Under the pieces are notes generated by a model that searched no databases, was not told the DNA's origin, and saw only the letters and a list, made by a program, of their open reading frames with translations. Below are positions 8,881 to 18,376 of a DNA stretch of 44,451 nt, piece by piece. Origin of the DNA: Bacilli bacterium (lineage in GTDB: Bacteria > Bacillota_I > Bacilli_A > JAJDGJ01); assembly GCA_031272545.1 (NCBI GenBank), contig JAISTP010000027.1:1-44451 (forward strand), written 5' to 3'. The translations under genes were made by a program, and so were the position numbers. Every line of letters begins with the position of its first letter. The stretch's first letter is position 1.

Positions 8881-11063
8881 TTACGAATAACTTCTTGAAC
8901 ACCTTCAACTTTTTTAATATTAGTTATTGCTCTTTTTAATTGTTCACCATTACTAACTCTAATTTCTAAAGAAATATTAGCGATAACTTCATCATTATCT
9001 GCATTAAAATTATTAGTTTGAACATTAATTTGCGATAAAGTAGTAATAATATCACTTAATAAATACATTCGATCATAAGAAACAATTTCTAAATTAACTA
9101 AGTAATATTTACCTTTTAAAGCCATAGGGTCCCAATGAACAGGAATTAATGCTTTTTGATTTAATCCTTTAACATTAGGACAATCAACACGATGAACTTT
9201 TATCGCTTTACCACTTGAAACATAACCAACAATTTCATCACCAGGAATTGGTGAACAACAATTAGCTAATTCAACAGCAATAGAATCAATTCCATCTACA
9301 ATGATACCATGATCTAAAGCATGATAATTAGTAGTCTTTTTATTAAGTAATTTGGGAATAGAAAATACTGGTTTAATATTATAAATAGCATCAATTACTT
9401 CATCAATATCAGCTTTATTATCGCTTATTTTAAATAATACTTCTTCAAAATTAGAAGTTTTATAAAATTTAATACATCTTTCAATAGCTTCTTTATTATT
9501 TAAAGTCTTTTCATCTAAATCACGTTCTTTAATTCTTTTATGTAAAAGAGATTTACCTTTTTCAACATATTCATTAAATTCAGATTCTTGTTTATTTTTT
9601 AAGTAATGTTTAATTTTTTGACGAGCATTACTTGTTTTAACAATATCTAGCCAACCTTCACTAGGGCCTGGAGCATTCTTTTGGGTTTGAATTTCAACTA
9701 CATCCCCTGTTTTTAGTTTAGTATTAAATGGTACAAAATTTCCATTTACTAAAGCTCCACTCATTTGTTCAGCTACTTTACTATGAATACGATAAGCAAA
9801 ATCAATTACCGAAGAATTATTAGGTAAATTAATAACTTGACCTTTAGGAGTTAAAGCATAAACATTAGCTTCAAAAATATCTCGTTGTAGATTATGCATA
9901 TATTCTTGTGCTTGAACATCATTTGCATCATCAGATAAAGAAACAAAATCTCTAAACCAATGTAATTGTTCTTCTATTTCTTTTTGTGATATTTTTTCGC
10001 TTCCTTCTTTATAACGCCAATGAGCCGCAAAACCTCTTTCCGCAATATCATCCATCTCTTGAGTTCTGATTTGAATTTCAAAAATAACTCCACCAACACC
10101 AATAATAGTAGTATGTAATGATTGATACATATTAGGTTTTTTCATCGCAATATAGTCTTTAAAACGACCAGGAATAGGACGATACTTATTATGAATTAAA
10201 CCTAAAATACCATAACAAGTCATAACATCTTTGCAAATGATTCTAATAGCTTGCAAATCATATATTTCATCAAATTTTTTATGTTTATAAACCATCTTTT
10301 TATAAATACTATAAAGATGCTTTGAACGACCACTAATTGATACAATAATATTATTTTTAATTAGTATAGCATCAATTTCCTTAATCATTTCTTCAATTAA
10401 AGAATCTCTTTCTTTTTTCTTTAAATCAACTAATTCAACTAATTCAAAAAACTTCTTATTATCTAAATAATAAAGGCATTTATCTTCTAAAGTAGCTTTC
10501 ATTTCACCAAGACCTAAACGATGAGCAATTGGTGCATATACATCTAAAGTCTCTTGAGCAATCTTTTTTTGTTTATCAGCTGACATGTATTGTAATGTCA
10601 ACATATTATGTAATCGATCAGCTAATTTAACTAAAATAACTCTAATGTCTTTTGACATCGCAATAAAAATTTTACGATGATTTTCAGCTTGATATTCTTC
10701 TAAAGAAAATTTTGGTAAATTACCTAATTTAGTAACAGCTTCAACAATAGTAGCTACTTCTTCATTAAACATTTTAGCTAATTCATCAACACTAACATCA
10801 CAATCTTCAACTACATCATGAAGTAATCCTGCAATAATAACATCAGGACTAACTTGTAATTTAGCAAGCGTAATAGCAACATTTATAACATGATTAACAT
10901 AAGGTTCCCCAGATTTTCTTTTTTGATATTTATGTTTTTCTTTAGCAAATTCATATGCTTTTTTAATTAATTCAATATTCTCATTTTTTCTTATATAAGT
11001 ATTAATATATTTAACAAGAGTTTCAAAAGGAATAACAGTATCAGACTTAATTGTCTCTTTCAT
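8871..11063 (-). CDS. relA: Bifunctional (p)ppGpp synthetase/hydrolase Rel
   Basis: Long RSH enzyme (730 residues) that makes and degrades the stringent-response alarmone. Domains in order: HD hydrolase (about 30-190) with an intact metal site HDVVED at about 85; synthetase (about 225-355) with RSKHLYSIYKKM and RFKDYIAMKKPN; TGS (about 390-460); zinc-finger region with CCSPIPGDEIVGY and HRVDCPN; C-terminal ACT (about 655-730). Conserved residues of both catalytic domains are present, so it should act in both directions, as in Bacilli that have one long Rel. GGAG is eight bases before the ATG, three bases after the apt stop, the apt-rel order found in many Bacillota. Confidence 0.96.
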   Translation of the reverse strand: MKETIKSDTVIPFETLVKYINTYIRKNENIELIKKAYEFAKEKHKYQKRKSGEPYVNHVINVAITLAKLQVSPDVIIAGLLHDVVEDCDVSVDELAKMFNEEVATIVEAVTKLGNLPKFSLEEYQAENHRKIFIAMSKDIRVILVKLADRLHNMLTLQYMSADKQKKIAQETLDVYAPIAHRLGLGEMKATLEDKCLYYLDNKKFFELVELVDLKKKERDSLIEEMIKEIDAILIKNNIIVSISGRSKHLYSIYKKMVYKHKKFDEIYDLQAIRIICKDVMTCYGILGLIHNKYRPIPGRFKDYIAMKKPNMYQSLHTTIIGVGGVIFEIQIRTQEMDDIAERGFAAHWRYKEGSEKISQKEIEEQLHWFRDFVSLSDDANDVQAQEYMHNLQRDIFEANVYALTPKGQVINLPNNSSVIDFAYRIHSKVAEQMSGALVNGNFVPFNTKLKTGDVVEIQTQKNAPGPSEGWLDIVKTSNARQKIKHYLKNKQESEFNEYVEKGKSLLHKRIKERDLDEKTLNNKEAIERCIKFYKTSNFEEVLFKISDNKADIDEVIDAIYNIKPVFSIPKLLNKKTTNYHALDHGIIVDGIDSIAVELANCCSPIPGDEIVGYVSSGKAIKVHRVDCPNVKGLNQKALIPVHWDPMALKGKYYLVNLEIVSYDRMYLLSDIITTLSQINVQTNNFNADNDEVIANISLEIRVSNGEQLKRAITNIKKVEGVQEVIRKTK

Positions 11064-11065
11064 AA

Positions 11066-11578
11066 TTAAAACTCCATTAAAGAAATAACATTATAATCTT
11101 TTAATAATTGTCTTCCTTTTAAATCTATTAATTCAATTAAGAAAGCAATACCAACAACAATACCACCCATTTGTTCGACTAAATCAACTGTGGCTTTAAC
11201 AGTACCACCAGTAGCTAATAAATCATCTACTATTAAAACTTTTTGACCTTTTTTAATCGAATCAGCATGCATACATAAAGTATTAGAACCATATTCTAAA
11301 TCATATGTTTTACTAATTACATCACGAGGTAACTTTTTAGGTTTTCTAACTGGAATAAAACCAAGTTGTAAATTTGTAGCCACAGGACAACCAAAAATAA
11401 AACCTCTAGCTTCAGGTCCTACAATTAATTGAGCATCAACTTCTAAAGCAAATTCAGTAAACTTAGTAGTTGCATATGAAAAAGCTTTACCATTAGCCAT
11501 TAAAGGTGTTATATCACGAAAAATAATTCCAGGAGTTGGAAAATCTTCAACAGTAGCAATATATTTTCTTAAATCCAT
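11066..11578 (-). CDS. apt: Adenine phosphoribosyltransferase
   Basis: Salvages adenine to AMP using PRPP. The 170-residue protein has [15 protein letters not shown] at the N terminus, [10 protein letters not shown], and the PRPP-binding loop [16 protein letters not shown], all standard for Apt. The start has a GAGGG ribosome site. It is the promoter-proximal gene of apt-rel and has its own extended -10 promoter 26 bases upstream. Confidence 0.96.
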   Translation of the reverse strand: MDLRKYIATVEDFPTPGIIFRDITPLMANGKAFSYATTKFTEFALEVDAQLIVGPEARGFIFGCPVATNLQLGFIPVRKPKKLPRDVISKTYDLEYGSNTLCMHADSIKKGQKVLIVDDLLATGGTVKATVDLVEQMGGIVVGIAFLIELIDLKGRQLLKDYNVISLMEF

Positions 11579-11603
11579 ATTATTCCCTCTTTCTCTAACT
11601 TAT

Positions 11604-11612
11604 ATTATAACA
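11604..11612 (-). promoter_or_regulatory. Extended -10 promoter of apt
   Basis: Minus-strand TGTTATAAT (11612-11604): a perfect -10 with the TGn extension, 26 bases before the apt start. No convincing -35 box is seen. Confidence 0.6.
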
Positions 11613-11677
11613 TTTAAATAACAACAAATATACCGTTACTAATTAAATAATAACTTAATATTTATAATTATCAATAA

Positions 11678-13465
11678 TTAAATATTATTATTATCAGAAT
11701 GCAATTTATTATATAATTCTCTAGCAACTACTTTAGGTAAAATATCACTTAATTCTTCAATAGTAGCTAATTTCATATTTTCAATATTCTTAAATTTATT
11801 AACTAACTTTTGAGCTCTTCTACTACCAATACCATCAATATCATCAAAAATATTTAAATAAGCATTTTTAGAACGTAATTGACGATGAAAACTAATAGCA
11901 TAATAATGAACTTCATCTTGAATATTCATTAAGAAATAAAATAAATTACTCTTTTTATCTAAGACAATACTTTCTAAATCATCATTAACAATATAAGAAG
12001 TATTATGTTTATCATCTTTAGCTAATCCAATAATCTTAATATTAAGTTTTAAAGAATCAATAACTTTTTTAGCAATACTTACTTGTAATTTCCCTCCATC
12101 AACAATAATTAAATCACATTTTTTAAGTTTATCTACTAAGACACGATAATAACGACGATAAATAACTTCTTCCATATAATGATAATCATCTTTAATAGTT
12201 ATATCTTTTATTTTAAACTTACGATATTCACTTTTAATAGGTACCCCCTTTTCATAAACAACCATGGCACCAATAGCATTAGTACCAGCAATATTAGAAT
12301 TATCAAATGCTTCAATACGTTCAATATCATTATTTAAATTTAATAAATCTTTTAATTCTTTTAAAGCTTGTTTAATTTTACTTTCATTATTTATTACCAT
12401 TTCATATTGTTTTTCTAAAGTATTTTTAGCATTCTCAATTACCATATCTAACATTTTCTTATGTTTTCCTTTTTGAACAATTCTAAGACTATCTTTTAAA
12501 ATATCCTTAATACTTATAGAAATATATTTACTTTCCATTATTATTTCATAAGGAATACTATTATTTTGATAATATTGAATTAAATAAGAATCAATCATAT
12601 TTTGTAATTCATCTACTAATTCAATACTCTTATATTTTCTTTCAATTAAAACACCATTTCTAACCATAAATATTTGAATAATTAAAAAATCATCATTATG
12701 ATAAATTCCAATATAATCTCGATTACGATTATCTTTACTAAATATTTTTTGTTTATTTGTGGTAATTTTTATTGAATCTATTATATTTTTATAATCTAAA
12801 GCTTTTTCAAAGTTTAAATTATCACTAGCTTCATTCATTTTAATGGTTAAATTCTTAATTACTGGTCCAATATCACCATTTAAAAAAGTTTTAATCTCTT
12901 TAATAATATCTTCATATTCTTTTTCTGAAACACTCAAAATACAAGGGGCTAAACATTGATCTAGATGATAATATAAACATTCTTTTTTAGGTAAAGAATT
13001 ACATTTTCTTAATTTAAATAATTTATTAAGTATATTTAGAGTATCCCAAGCAGCTCCTGCATTAGGATATGGCCCAAAATAAATAGCTTTCTTATTTTTA
13101 GTATTTCTTGTTATTTTTAATCTTGGATGTCTTTCTTTAGTAATAGCAATATAAGGATAAAATTTATCATCAATGAAAATAACATTATATTTAGGACGAT
13201 GCTTTTTAATTAAACTAATTTCTAATAATAATGATTCTTTTTCATTAGAAGTAATAACATAATCAATATCATTTATTTCTTGAACTAATAATTGAGTTTT
13301 ATTATTATGAACACGATTAAAATAAGAAGATACTCTTTTCTTTAAATCTTTAGCTTTACCAACATAAATAATATTATTATTTTTATCTTTCATTAAATAA
13401 CAACCACTTTTATTAGGTAAAGTATTTAAGATACTATTAATATGATTAGATATCTCAATATTCAT
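11678..13465 (-). CDS. uvrC: Excinuclease ABC subunit C
   Basis: Nuclease subunit of the UvrABC nucleotide-excision repair system, which makes both cuts beside bulky lesions. It has the GIY-YIG domain (about 10-95; SGCYLMKDKNNNIIYVGKAK), a Cys-rich patch (CNSLPKKECLYYHLDQCLAPC), a UVR motif, the RNase H-like endonuclease domain (EAFDNSNIAGTNAIGAM, then LIIVDGGKLQV) and a C-terminal helix-hairpin-helix (IDGIGSRRAQKL). The length of 595 residues is normal. I chose the ATG at 13465: GGTGA is five bases before it, while the ATG at 13477 lies only seven bases after the -10 box and would leave no leader. uvrA and uvrB are not in the window. Confidence 0.95.
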   Translation of the reverse strand: MNIEISNHINSILNTLPNKSGCYLMKDKNNNIIYVGKAKDLKKRVSSYFNRVHNNKTQLLVQEINDIDYVITSNEKESLLLEISLIKKHRPKYNVIFIDDKFYPYIAITKERHPRLKITRNTKNKKAIYFGPYPNAGAAWDTLNILNKLFKLRKCNSLPKKECLYYHLDQCLAPCILSVSEKEYEDIIKEIKTFLNGDIGPVIKNLTIKMNEASDNLNFEKALDYKNIIDSIKITTNKQKIFSKDNRNRDYIGIYHNDDFLIIQIFMVRNGVLIERKYKSIELVDELQNMIDSYLIQYYQNNSIPYEIIMESKYISISIKDILKDSLRIVQKGKHKKMLDMVIENAKNTLEKQYEMVINNESKIKQALKELKDLLNLNNDIERIEAFDNSNIAGTNAIGAMVVYEKGVPIKSEYRKFKIKDITIKDDYHYMEEVIYRRYYRVLVDKLKKCDLIIVDGGKLQVSIAKKVIDSLKLNIKIIGLAKDDKHNTSYIVNDDLESIVLDKKSNLFYFLMNIQDEVHYYAISFHRQLRSKNAYLNIFDDIDGIGSRRAQKLVNKFKNIENMKLATIEELSDILPKVVARELYNKLHSDNNNI

Positions 13466-13481
13466 AATAATCACCATGAAA

Positions 13482-13490
13482 ATTATAACA
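13482..13490 (-). promoter_or_regulatory. Extended -10 promoter of uvrC
   Basis: Minus-strand TGTTATAAT (13490-13482), 16 bases before the chosen start. The very short leader supports the ATG at 13465. The 13466-13738 gap otherwise holds the divergent brnQ1 promoter and leader. Confidence 0.6.
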
Positions 13491-13646
13491 TATTTAAATA
13501 ATATCTCATTAATAATAAATTTTTTATACTATTGATTTAATAATTGTATTTTTTAATTATTAATACTAACTATCTAATAATTGTTAATAAAACTAATAAA
13601 TTATTAAAAAAAAGTTATAATTATGCTACTAAAAAATATTTATTTG

Positions 13647-13655
13647 TGATATACT
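13647..13655 (+). promoter_or_regulatory. Extended -10 promoter of brnQ1
   Basis: TGATATACT, a TGn-extended -10 with five of six consensus bases, 15 bases before the GAAAGGAAT box of the leader. There is no clear -35. The second paralog has the equivalent TGATATAAA at the same place. Confidence 0.5.
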
Positions 13656-13669
13656 AAAAAAAAATTATA

Positions 13670-13728
13670 GAAAGGAATATATTTAATATATCTGTTAAGA
13701 CTTTATTTAATATATATTAAATATAAGG
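13670..13728 (+). promoter_or_regulatory. brnQ1 leader: hairpin between two purine boxes
   Basis: GAAAGGAAT (13670-13678) is followed by perfect 13-bp AT-only arms at 13679-13691 and 13712-13724 (20-nt loop), then the AAGG ribosome site (13725-13728) ten bases before the ATG. The brnQ2 leader has the same order of parts with different arm sequences. Confidence 0.6.
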
Positions 13729-13738
13729 TAATTATTTT

Positions 13739-15088
13739 ATGAGTAATAAAGTAAAAAAAGCCTTTAACTTAAAATCTTTCATTATCGCAAATGCTTTAAT
13801 GCTTTTTGGATTCTTCTTTGGAGCAGGTAATCTAATGTTCCCTCCATTTTTTGGAGGATTAGGTGGTTCACATTGGTGGATTGGTGCTTTAGGATTTGTT
13901 ATTGGTGATATTGTATTAATTGTTTTAGGATTATATGCTTCTACTAAATTTCCTAAAGCAGAAGTTATTGGTGTTTTCTACCGTAATGGAAGAGCTTTAG
14001 AGAAAATTCTAGCATGGTTATTTATTGTCGGTGGAGCTTGGTTAGTTGTACTTCCAAGATGTGGTTATTTATTTCATACATTTATAACTAACGAATTCTT
14101 TCCAGGAGTATCACCATGGTTTACTGCAATATTTTATTTTGGTTTATCATTAATCTTTGCTTTAAATCCAAATAAAGTAATCGATATCGTTGGTAAATAT
14201 TTAACACCTATATTAGTGGTTTGTTTAATAGGATTATTTGTTGTAGGTTTAAGTAAAGGAATTGCTAGTACTCCTCAAATGATACCTGATGGTGATTTGT
14301 TTAAAAATGGTTTAATTTCTGGATATATGACAATTGATTTAATGGGTGCAACTGTTACATCAGTTTTAGTAATATCTGTATTATCATATAATGGTGTTAA
14401 TGATAGAAAAACTCAAACAAGTGTTATTTTAAAATCAGCTCTAATCGCAGCTGTATTACTATTTATTGTATATGTAGGATTAACTTGGTTAGGAAGTGGA
14501 TTTGCGGCTAATATGGCAACTACAAAAGAAGATCAAGCAGCTTATTTAGTAGCAATGATTAAACAACTATTTGGATCTGCTGGTTATGTGGTAATGGCTG
14601 TTGTACTAGGTTTTGCAGTATTAACTACTTCTACAGCCACAATAGCTGGTTGTGGTCAATTAGGACATATCGCATCAGGAAAAAAACTTTCTCATAAATT
14701 ATTATGTGCCTTAGCGGCAATCATAGCTGGTTGTATTTCAGTTCTTGGAGCAGGTGCTTTAATTTCATTTGCGACAATGGTTGTTTTAGCAATTTATCCA
14801 GCAATTGTAACTAATGTTATCCTAACTATCTTTACTAAATTTATTAGAAATGATAATGTTTATCGTGGTGCAACAATCGCAGCATTATTCTTTGGTTTAT
14901 GTATTGCTTTAGCTCAATCATATCCTACACAATTTGCATTCTTAAGTATTTTCTTAAAACTACCATTAGTTTCAGTATATTTAGGTTGGTTAATACCAAC
15001 TATTATTGGTGGAATCATTGGCGCTTTTGTTAAATATAAAGGTTATGAAAATAGACCATTCTTAAGAGAAAATGCTAATCAAGAATAA
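13739..15088 (+). CDS. brnQ: Branched-chain amino acid:cation symporter BrnQ, copy 1
   Basis: LIVCS-family carrier importing Leu, Ile and Val with Na+ or H+. The 449-residue protein is almost wholly hydrophobic with about 12 membrane segments; FFGAGNLMFPPFFGGLGG near residue 25 is the family N-terminal signature, and YLGWLIPTIIGGIIG lies near the C terminus. It is very similar to the next gene along its whole length. A stand-alone unit: own promoter, hairpin leader and terminator. The ATG has AAGG ten bases upstream. The exact substrate range of each copy cannot be read from sequence. Confidence 0.93.
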   Translation: MSNKVKKAFNLKSFIIANALMLFGFFFGAGNLMFPPFFGGLGGSHWWIGALGFVIGDIVLIVLGLYASTKFPKAEVIGVFYRNGRALEKILAWLFIVGGAWLVVLPRCGYLFHTFITNEFFPGVSPWFTAIFYFGLSLIFALNPNKVIDIVGKYLTPILVVCLIGLFVVGLSKGIASTPQMIPDGDLFKNGLISGYMTIDLMGATVTSVLVISVLSYNGVNDRKTQTSVILKSALIAAVLLFIVYVGLTWLGSGFAANMATTKEDQAAYLVAMIKQLFGSAGYVVMAVVLGFAVLTTSTATIAGCGQLGHIASGKKLSHKLLCALAAIIAGCISVLGAGALISFATMVVLAIYPAIVTNVILTIFTKFIRNDNVYRGATIAALFFGLCIALAQSYPTQFAFLSIFLKLPLVSVYLGWLIPTIIGGIIGAFVKYKGYENRPFLRENANQE

Positions 15089-15105
15089 TAGAATATAACT
15101 AATAT

Positions 15106-15131
15106 AAAAAGAGTAATTATTTACTCTTTTT
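15106..15131 (+). terminator. Terminator of brnQ1
   Basis: Perfect 11-bp stem AAAAAGAGTAA (15106-15116) with TTACTCTTTTT (15121-15131), 4-nt loop and a T run. Confidence 0.85.
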
Positions 15132-15276
15132 TATTTTATTATCTAGAAATATATAACTTATTCAGATTAATATTATGCAAAATAAATATATTTTCTTGAA
15201 ATAATAAAGTTAATATTAATAATATATTTATATTTGTTAAAATTATATTAAATCAGATCATTAATATATAAATTTA

Positions 15277-15285
15277 TGATATAAA
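15277..15285 (+). promoter_or_regulatory. Extended -10 promoter of brnQ2
   Basis: TGATATAAA, a TGn-extended -10 about 25 bases before the leader's GAAAGGAAT box. No -35 box is evident. Confidence 0.5.
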
Positions 15286-15310
15286 TTAAACAGTTTAAAA
15301 AATATTTTAA

Positions 15311-15351
15311 GAAAGGAATTTTATAAATATAACTATATTTATAAATAAAGG
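15311..15351 (+). promoter_or_regulatory. brnQ2 leader: hairpin between two purine boxes
   Basis: GAAAGGAAT (15311-15319) is followed by perfect 12-base AT-only arms TTTATAAATATA (15320-15331) and TATATTTATAAA (15334-15345), then the AAAGG ribosome site (15347-15351) nine bases before the ATG. It is the same architecture as brnQ1, with a compact loop. Confidence 0.65.
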
Positions 15352-15360
15352 TATCATTAA

Positions 15361-16713
15361 ATGAGTGAAAATGTAAAAAAAGCTTTTAATTTAAAATCAT
15401 TCACCATTGCAAATGGCTTAATGTTATTTGCCTTTTTCTTTGGTGCAGGTAATTTAATGTTTCCTCCATATTTTGGTGGAATTGGTGGTAAACTCTGGTT
15501 TATTGGAGCTTTAGGTTTCATCATAGGTGATGTTTTATTAATTGTATTAGGTTTATATGCATCAACTAAATATCCTAAAGCTGAAATAATTGGAGTATTT
15601 TATCGAAATGGACGTGCCTTAGAAAGAGTTTTAGCATGGTTATTTATTATTGGTGGAGCTTGGTTAGTTGTGCTACCTCGTTGTGGATATCTATTTCATA
15701 CTTTTGTAACAGCACAACTATTTCCATCTGTTTCACCTTGGATTAGTTCTATTGTATTCTTTGGTATCTGTTTAATTTTAGCTATTAATCCTAATAAAGT
15801 TATTGATATTGTTGGAAAATATTTAGCTCCAATTAAAGTTGTAGCTATTTTATTGTTAATTGGAATTGGTATTGCTAAAGGAATTACTAATGGTGATTCA
15901 ATGATTCCAACAGGTGAATTATTTAAAAATGGACTTTTAAGTGGTTATATGACAATTGATTTAATGGGTGCAACTGTTACTTCTGTATTAATAATTTCAG
16001 TATTAAAAAATAATGGTGTTACTAGTACTAAAATTCAATCTGGAGTTATTATGAAATCAGCGGCTATATGTGCAGTATTATTAATAATTATCTATGGTGG
16101 TCTAACATTCTTAGGTTCTGGATTCACATCAAGTCTTTCAACTACCGGAGAAGATCAAGCAGCTTATTTAGTATTAGTAATTAAAGGTGTCTTCGGTACT
16201 GCTGGTTCAGTAATGATGGCAATTATTATTGCTATTGCTGTTTGTACTACTACTACAGCAACAATTGCTGGTTGTGGTCAATTAGGAAATTTAGCTGCTT
16301 CAAATAAAATTTCATTTAAAGTATTAGCTATAATTTCAGCTATCGTAGCTGGTGTAATTGCAGCTATGGGTGCTGCACAATTAATTACTTTTGCGACTAT
16401 GGTAGTATTAGCTATCTATCCTGCTATTGTTACAAATGTAATTTTAACTATCTTTACTAGATTTATTAGAAATGATAATGTATTTAGAGGAGCAAGTATT
16501 GCCGCATTAGTATTTGGTGTCTTAATCGCCTTGCCTCAAACATATCCTGATATATTTTCATTCTTAAATATTTTCTTAAAATTACCTTTAGTTTCAGTAT
16601 ATTTAGGTTGGTTAATTCCTGCAATTATTTGTGGAATCATTGGTGCATTTATTAAATATAAAGGTTATGAAAATAGACCATTCTTAAGAGAAAATGCTGA
16701 ACAACAAGATTAA
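15361..16713 (+). CDS. brnQ: Branched-chain amino acid:cation symporter BrnQ, copy 2
   Basis: LIVCS-family carrier, 450 residues, paralogous to the gene before it: both begin with VKKAFNLKSF, share FFGAGNLMFPP, AWLVVLPRCGYLFHTF, YMTIDLMGATVTSVL and end in YKGYENRPFLRENA. Differences cluster in the middle (residues about 115-180) and in loops, so the two may differ in affinity or preference. Most synonymous positions differ, but a 47-base tract near the 3' end (16652-16698) is identical to 15030-15076. It has its own promoter, leader and terminator, so the copies can be regulated separately. Confidence 0.93.
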   Translation: MSENVKKAFNLKSFTIANGLMLFAFFFGAGNLMFPPYFGGIGGKLWFIGALGFIIGDVLLIVLGLYASTKYPKAEIIGVFYRNGRALERVLAWLFIIGGAWLVVLPRCGYLFHTFVTAQLFPSVSPWISSIVFFGICLILAINPNKVIDIVGKYLAPIKVVAILLLIGIGIAKGITNGDSMIPTGELFKNGLLSGYMTIDLMGATVTSVLIISVLKNNGVTSTKIQSGVIMKSAAICAVLLIIIYGGLTFLGSGFTSSLSTTGEDQAAYLVLVIKGVFGTAGSVMMAIIIAIAVCTTTTATIAGCGQLGNLAASNKISFKVLAIISAIVAGVIAAMGAAQLITFATMVVLAIYPAIVTNVILTIFTRFIRNDNVFRGASIAALVFGVLIALPQTYPDIFSFLNIFLKLPLVSVYLGWLIPAIICGIIGAFIKYKGYENRPFLRENAEQQD

Positions 16714-16728
16714 TTAATAATCAAAAAT

Positions 16729-16761
16729 AAAAGTTGGAGAAAATAAACTCCAACTTTTTTT
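16729..16761. terminator. Bidirectional terminator between brnQ2 and glpX
   Basis: Perfect 11-bp stem AAAAGTTGGAG (16729-16739) with CTCCAACTTTT (16748-16758), 8-nt loop and T runs on both strands. It serves the convergent brnQ2 and glpX genes. Confidence 0.88.
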
Positions 16762-16775
16762 ATATTCAATTATTG

Positions 16776-17744
16776 TTAATCGATATATTTTTCTTTTTTA
16801 TCTAAAATATGAACTGTTCTAATAGTTCTAATGGTTCCTGTTTCAGTTCTCATAGCAATACTTTCTGTTACTGCTTTACCATGTCCATCAAACTTAATAC
16901 CTTTTAGGAAATCATTATCAGTAACTGCAGTACATGCAAAATGAACTTCATCACCTGCAACTAAATCTTCCATTGTTAATAATTGACCAATTTCTAATCC
17001 CATTGATTCACAACGTTCAATTTCTTCTTGTGTTTCAGGTAATAAACGACCTTGAAAATCTCCACCAAGACATTTAACAGCCGCTGCTGCAAGCACACCT
17101 TCAGGAGCTCCACCACTACCAATCATTAAGTCAATATTTGAATCTTCAAAACAAGTAGCCATAGCAGTTGTTACATCTCCATCACTAACTAATTTAACAC
17201 GGCATCCTAATTTACGACAAACATCAATATGTTTTTGATGACGTTCACGATCAAGCATTACAACCATAACATCTTCAACTTTTTTATCTAAGACTTTAGC
17301 TAGTGCCGTAATATTATGTTCTAGAGGCATATCTAAATGAACTACACCCTTACCTTTAGGTCCAACAGCAATCTTATCCATATACATATCTGGAGCATGA
17401 AGCATTTTTCCTTGAGGTGTAGCCGCAATTACTGCTATTGCATGATCTTGTGCTTTTGAAATAATTGTTGTTCCATCTAATGGATCAACAGCAATATCAA
17501 TTTTTTCAACGCCTTCTACAACATGCCCTACTTTTTCTCCAATATATAACATTGGAGCTTCATCCATTTCACCTTCACCAATTACGATACGTCCATCCAC
17601 ATCAATGTGATTAAACATTTTTCGCATTCCTTCTACAGCAGCACCATCAGCAGCATTTTTATCGCCTTTACCAAGCCATAATCCTGCTTTAATAGTTGCT
17701 ACTTCCGTAACTCTAACTAAGTCTAATGCTAGATTCTTATCCAT
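16776..17744 (-). CDS. glpX: Fructose-1,6-bisphosphatase class II (GlpX)
   Basis: Gluconeogenic phosphatase converting fructose 1,6-bisphosphate to fructose 6-phosphate, metal-dependent. The 322-residue protein carries GDKNAADGAAVEGMR, the metal-binding IGEGEMDEAPML, and the Li+-sensitive phosphatase signature DPLDGTTI; GSGGAPEGVLAAAAVK is the typical C-terminal GlpX element. AGGAGG stands seven bases before the ATG and includes the TAG stop of ogt, so the two are tightly coupled. Some class II enzymes also act on sedoheptulose 1,7-bisphosphate, which would connect to transketolase; that is an inference. Confidence 0.96.
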   Translation of the reverse strand: MDKNLALDLVRVTEVATIKAGLWLGKGDKNAADGAAVEGMRKMFNHIDVDGRIVIGEGEMDEAPMLYIGEKVGHVVEGVEKIDIAVDPLDGTTIISKAQDHAIAVIAATPQGKMLHAPDMYMDKIAVGPKGKGVVHLDMPLEHNITALAKVLDKKVEDVMVVMLDRERHQKHIDVCRKLGCRVKLVSDGDVTTAMATCFEDSNIDLMIGSGGAPEGVLAAAAVKCLGGDFQGRLLPETQEEIERCESMGLEIGQLLTMEDLVAGDEVHFACTAVTDNDFLKGIKFDGHGKAVTESIAMRTETGTIRTIRTVHILDKKEKYID

Positions 17745-17755
17745 TTTATTTCCTC

Positions 17756-18223
17756 CTAAAGATTATTCTTTTCTAACTCTAATAATGCTTTTTTATATTT
17801 AATTCCAGGGGCAAAACCAACTAAGGAATTATTTTTTCCAATAACACGATGACATGGTACCACAATCACAAAAGGATTTTTATTATTAGCATTTCCTACA
17901 GCTCGACAAGCATTTTCATGTTTAATTTCACATGCAATTTGTGAATAGCTTTTGGTATGAGCATATGCAATATTCATTAAAGCTAAATAAACTTTAAAAT
18001 TAAAATCTGTAGTATTAAAAAATAAATTTAAATTAAATTTCTTTCTTTTACCTAACAAATATTCATTAATTTGCTGTTTAGCTTTTGCTACTTCACTATT
18101 CATATCATATCTTTCAATAATATTATCTTTATTAAAATAAATTCTTTTTATTTCATTATTATTACCTTCAATAATGATAAACAAATCTAAATATGGTAAT
18201 GAAGCAAACATATTACTATCCAT
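17756..18223 (-). CDS. ogt: Methylated-DNA-protein-cysteine methyltransferase
   Basis: Suicide repair protein that removes alkyl groups from O6 of guanine. The C-terminal domain (about 75-155) has KSYSQIA, the recognition-helix region CRAVGNANNKNP and the active site VVPCHRVIG with acceptor Cys124. The N-terminal domain is short and acidic, as in the Ogt type, total 155 residues. GGTGA stands six bases before the ATG. It is followed at 11 bases by glpX; the pairing has no obvious functional logic. Confidence 0.95.
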   Translation of the reverse strand: MDSNMFASLPYLDLFIIIEGNNNEIKRIYFNKDNIIERYDMNSEVAKAKQQINEYLLGKRKKFNLNLFFNTTDFNFKVYLALMNIAYAHTKSYSQIACEIKHENACRAVGNANNKNPFVIVVPCHRVIGKNNSLVGFAPGIKYKKALLELEKNNL

Positions 18224-18240
18224 AATATATCACCAAAAAT

Positions 18241-18269
18241 ATTATAAAACATATAATTTTAATAAGCAA
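18241..18269 (-). promoter_or_regulatory. Promoter of ogt-glpX
   Basis: Minus-strand TTGCTT (18269-18264), a 17-base spacer and a perfect TATAAT (18246-18241), 18 bases before the ogt start. Confidence 0.55.
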
Positions 18270-18376
18270 TGATATACATAAATAGCTATATCATAAATAA
18301 ATATATTTAAAAGTAAATATTTAGGTTATTAATTATAAAAAAATATATAATAAAAAATAAATATAAGGATGTTTTA

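Noticed and set aside
12264-12476. Small plus-strand open frame in uvrC
   Set aside because: Fully antisense within a conserved gene.
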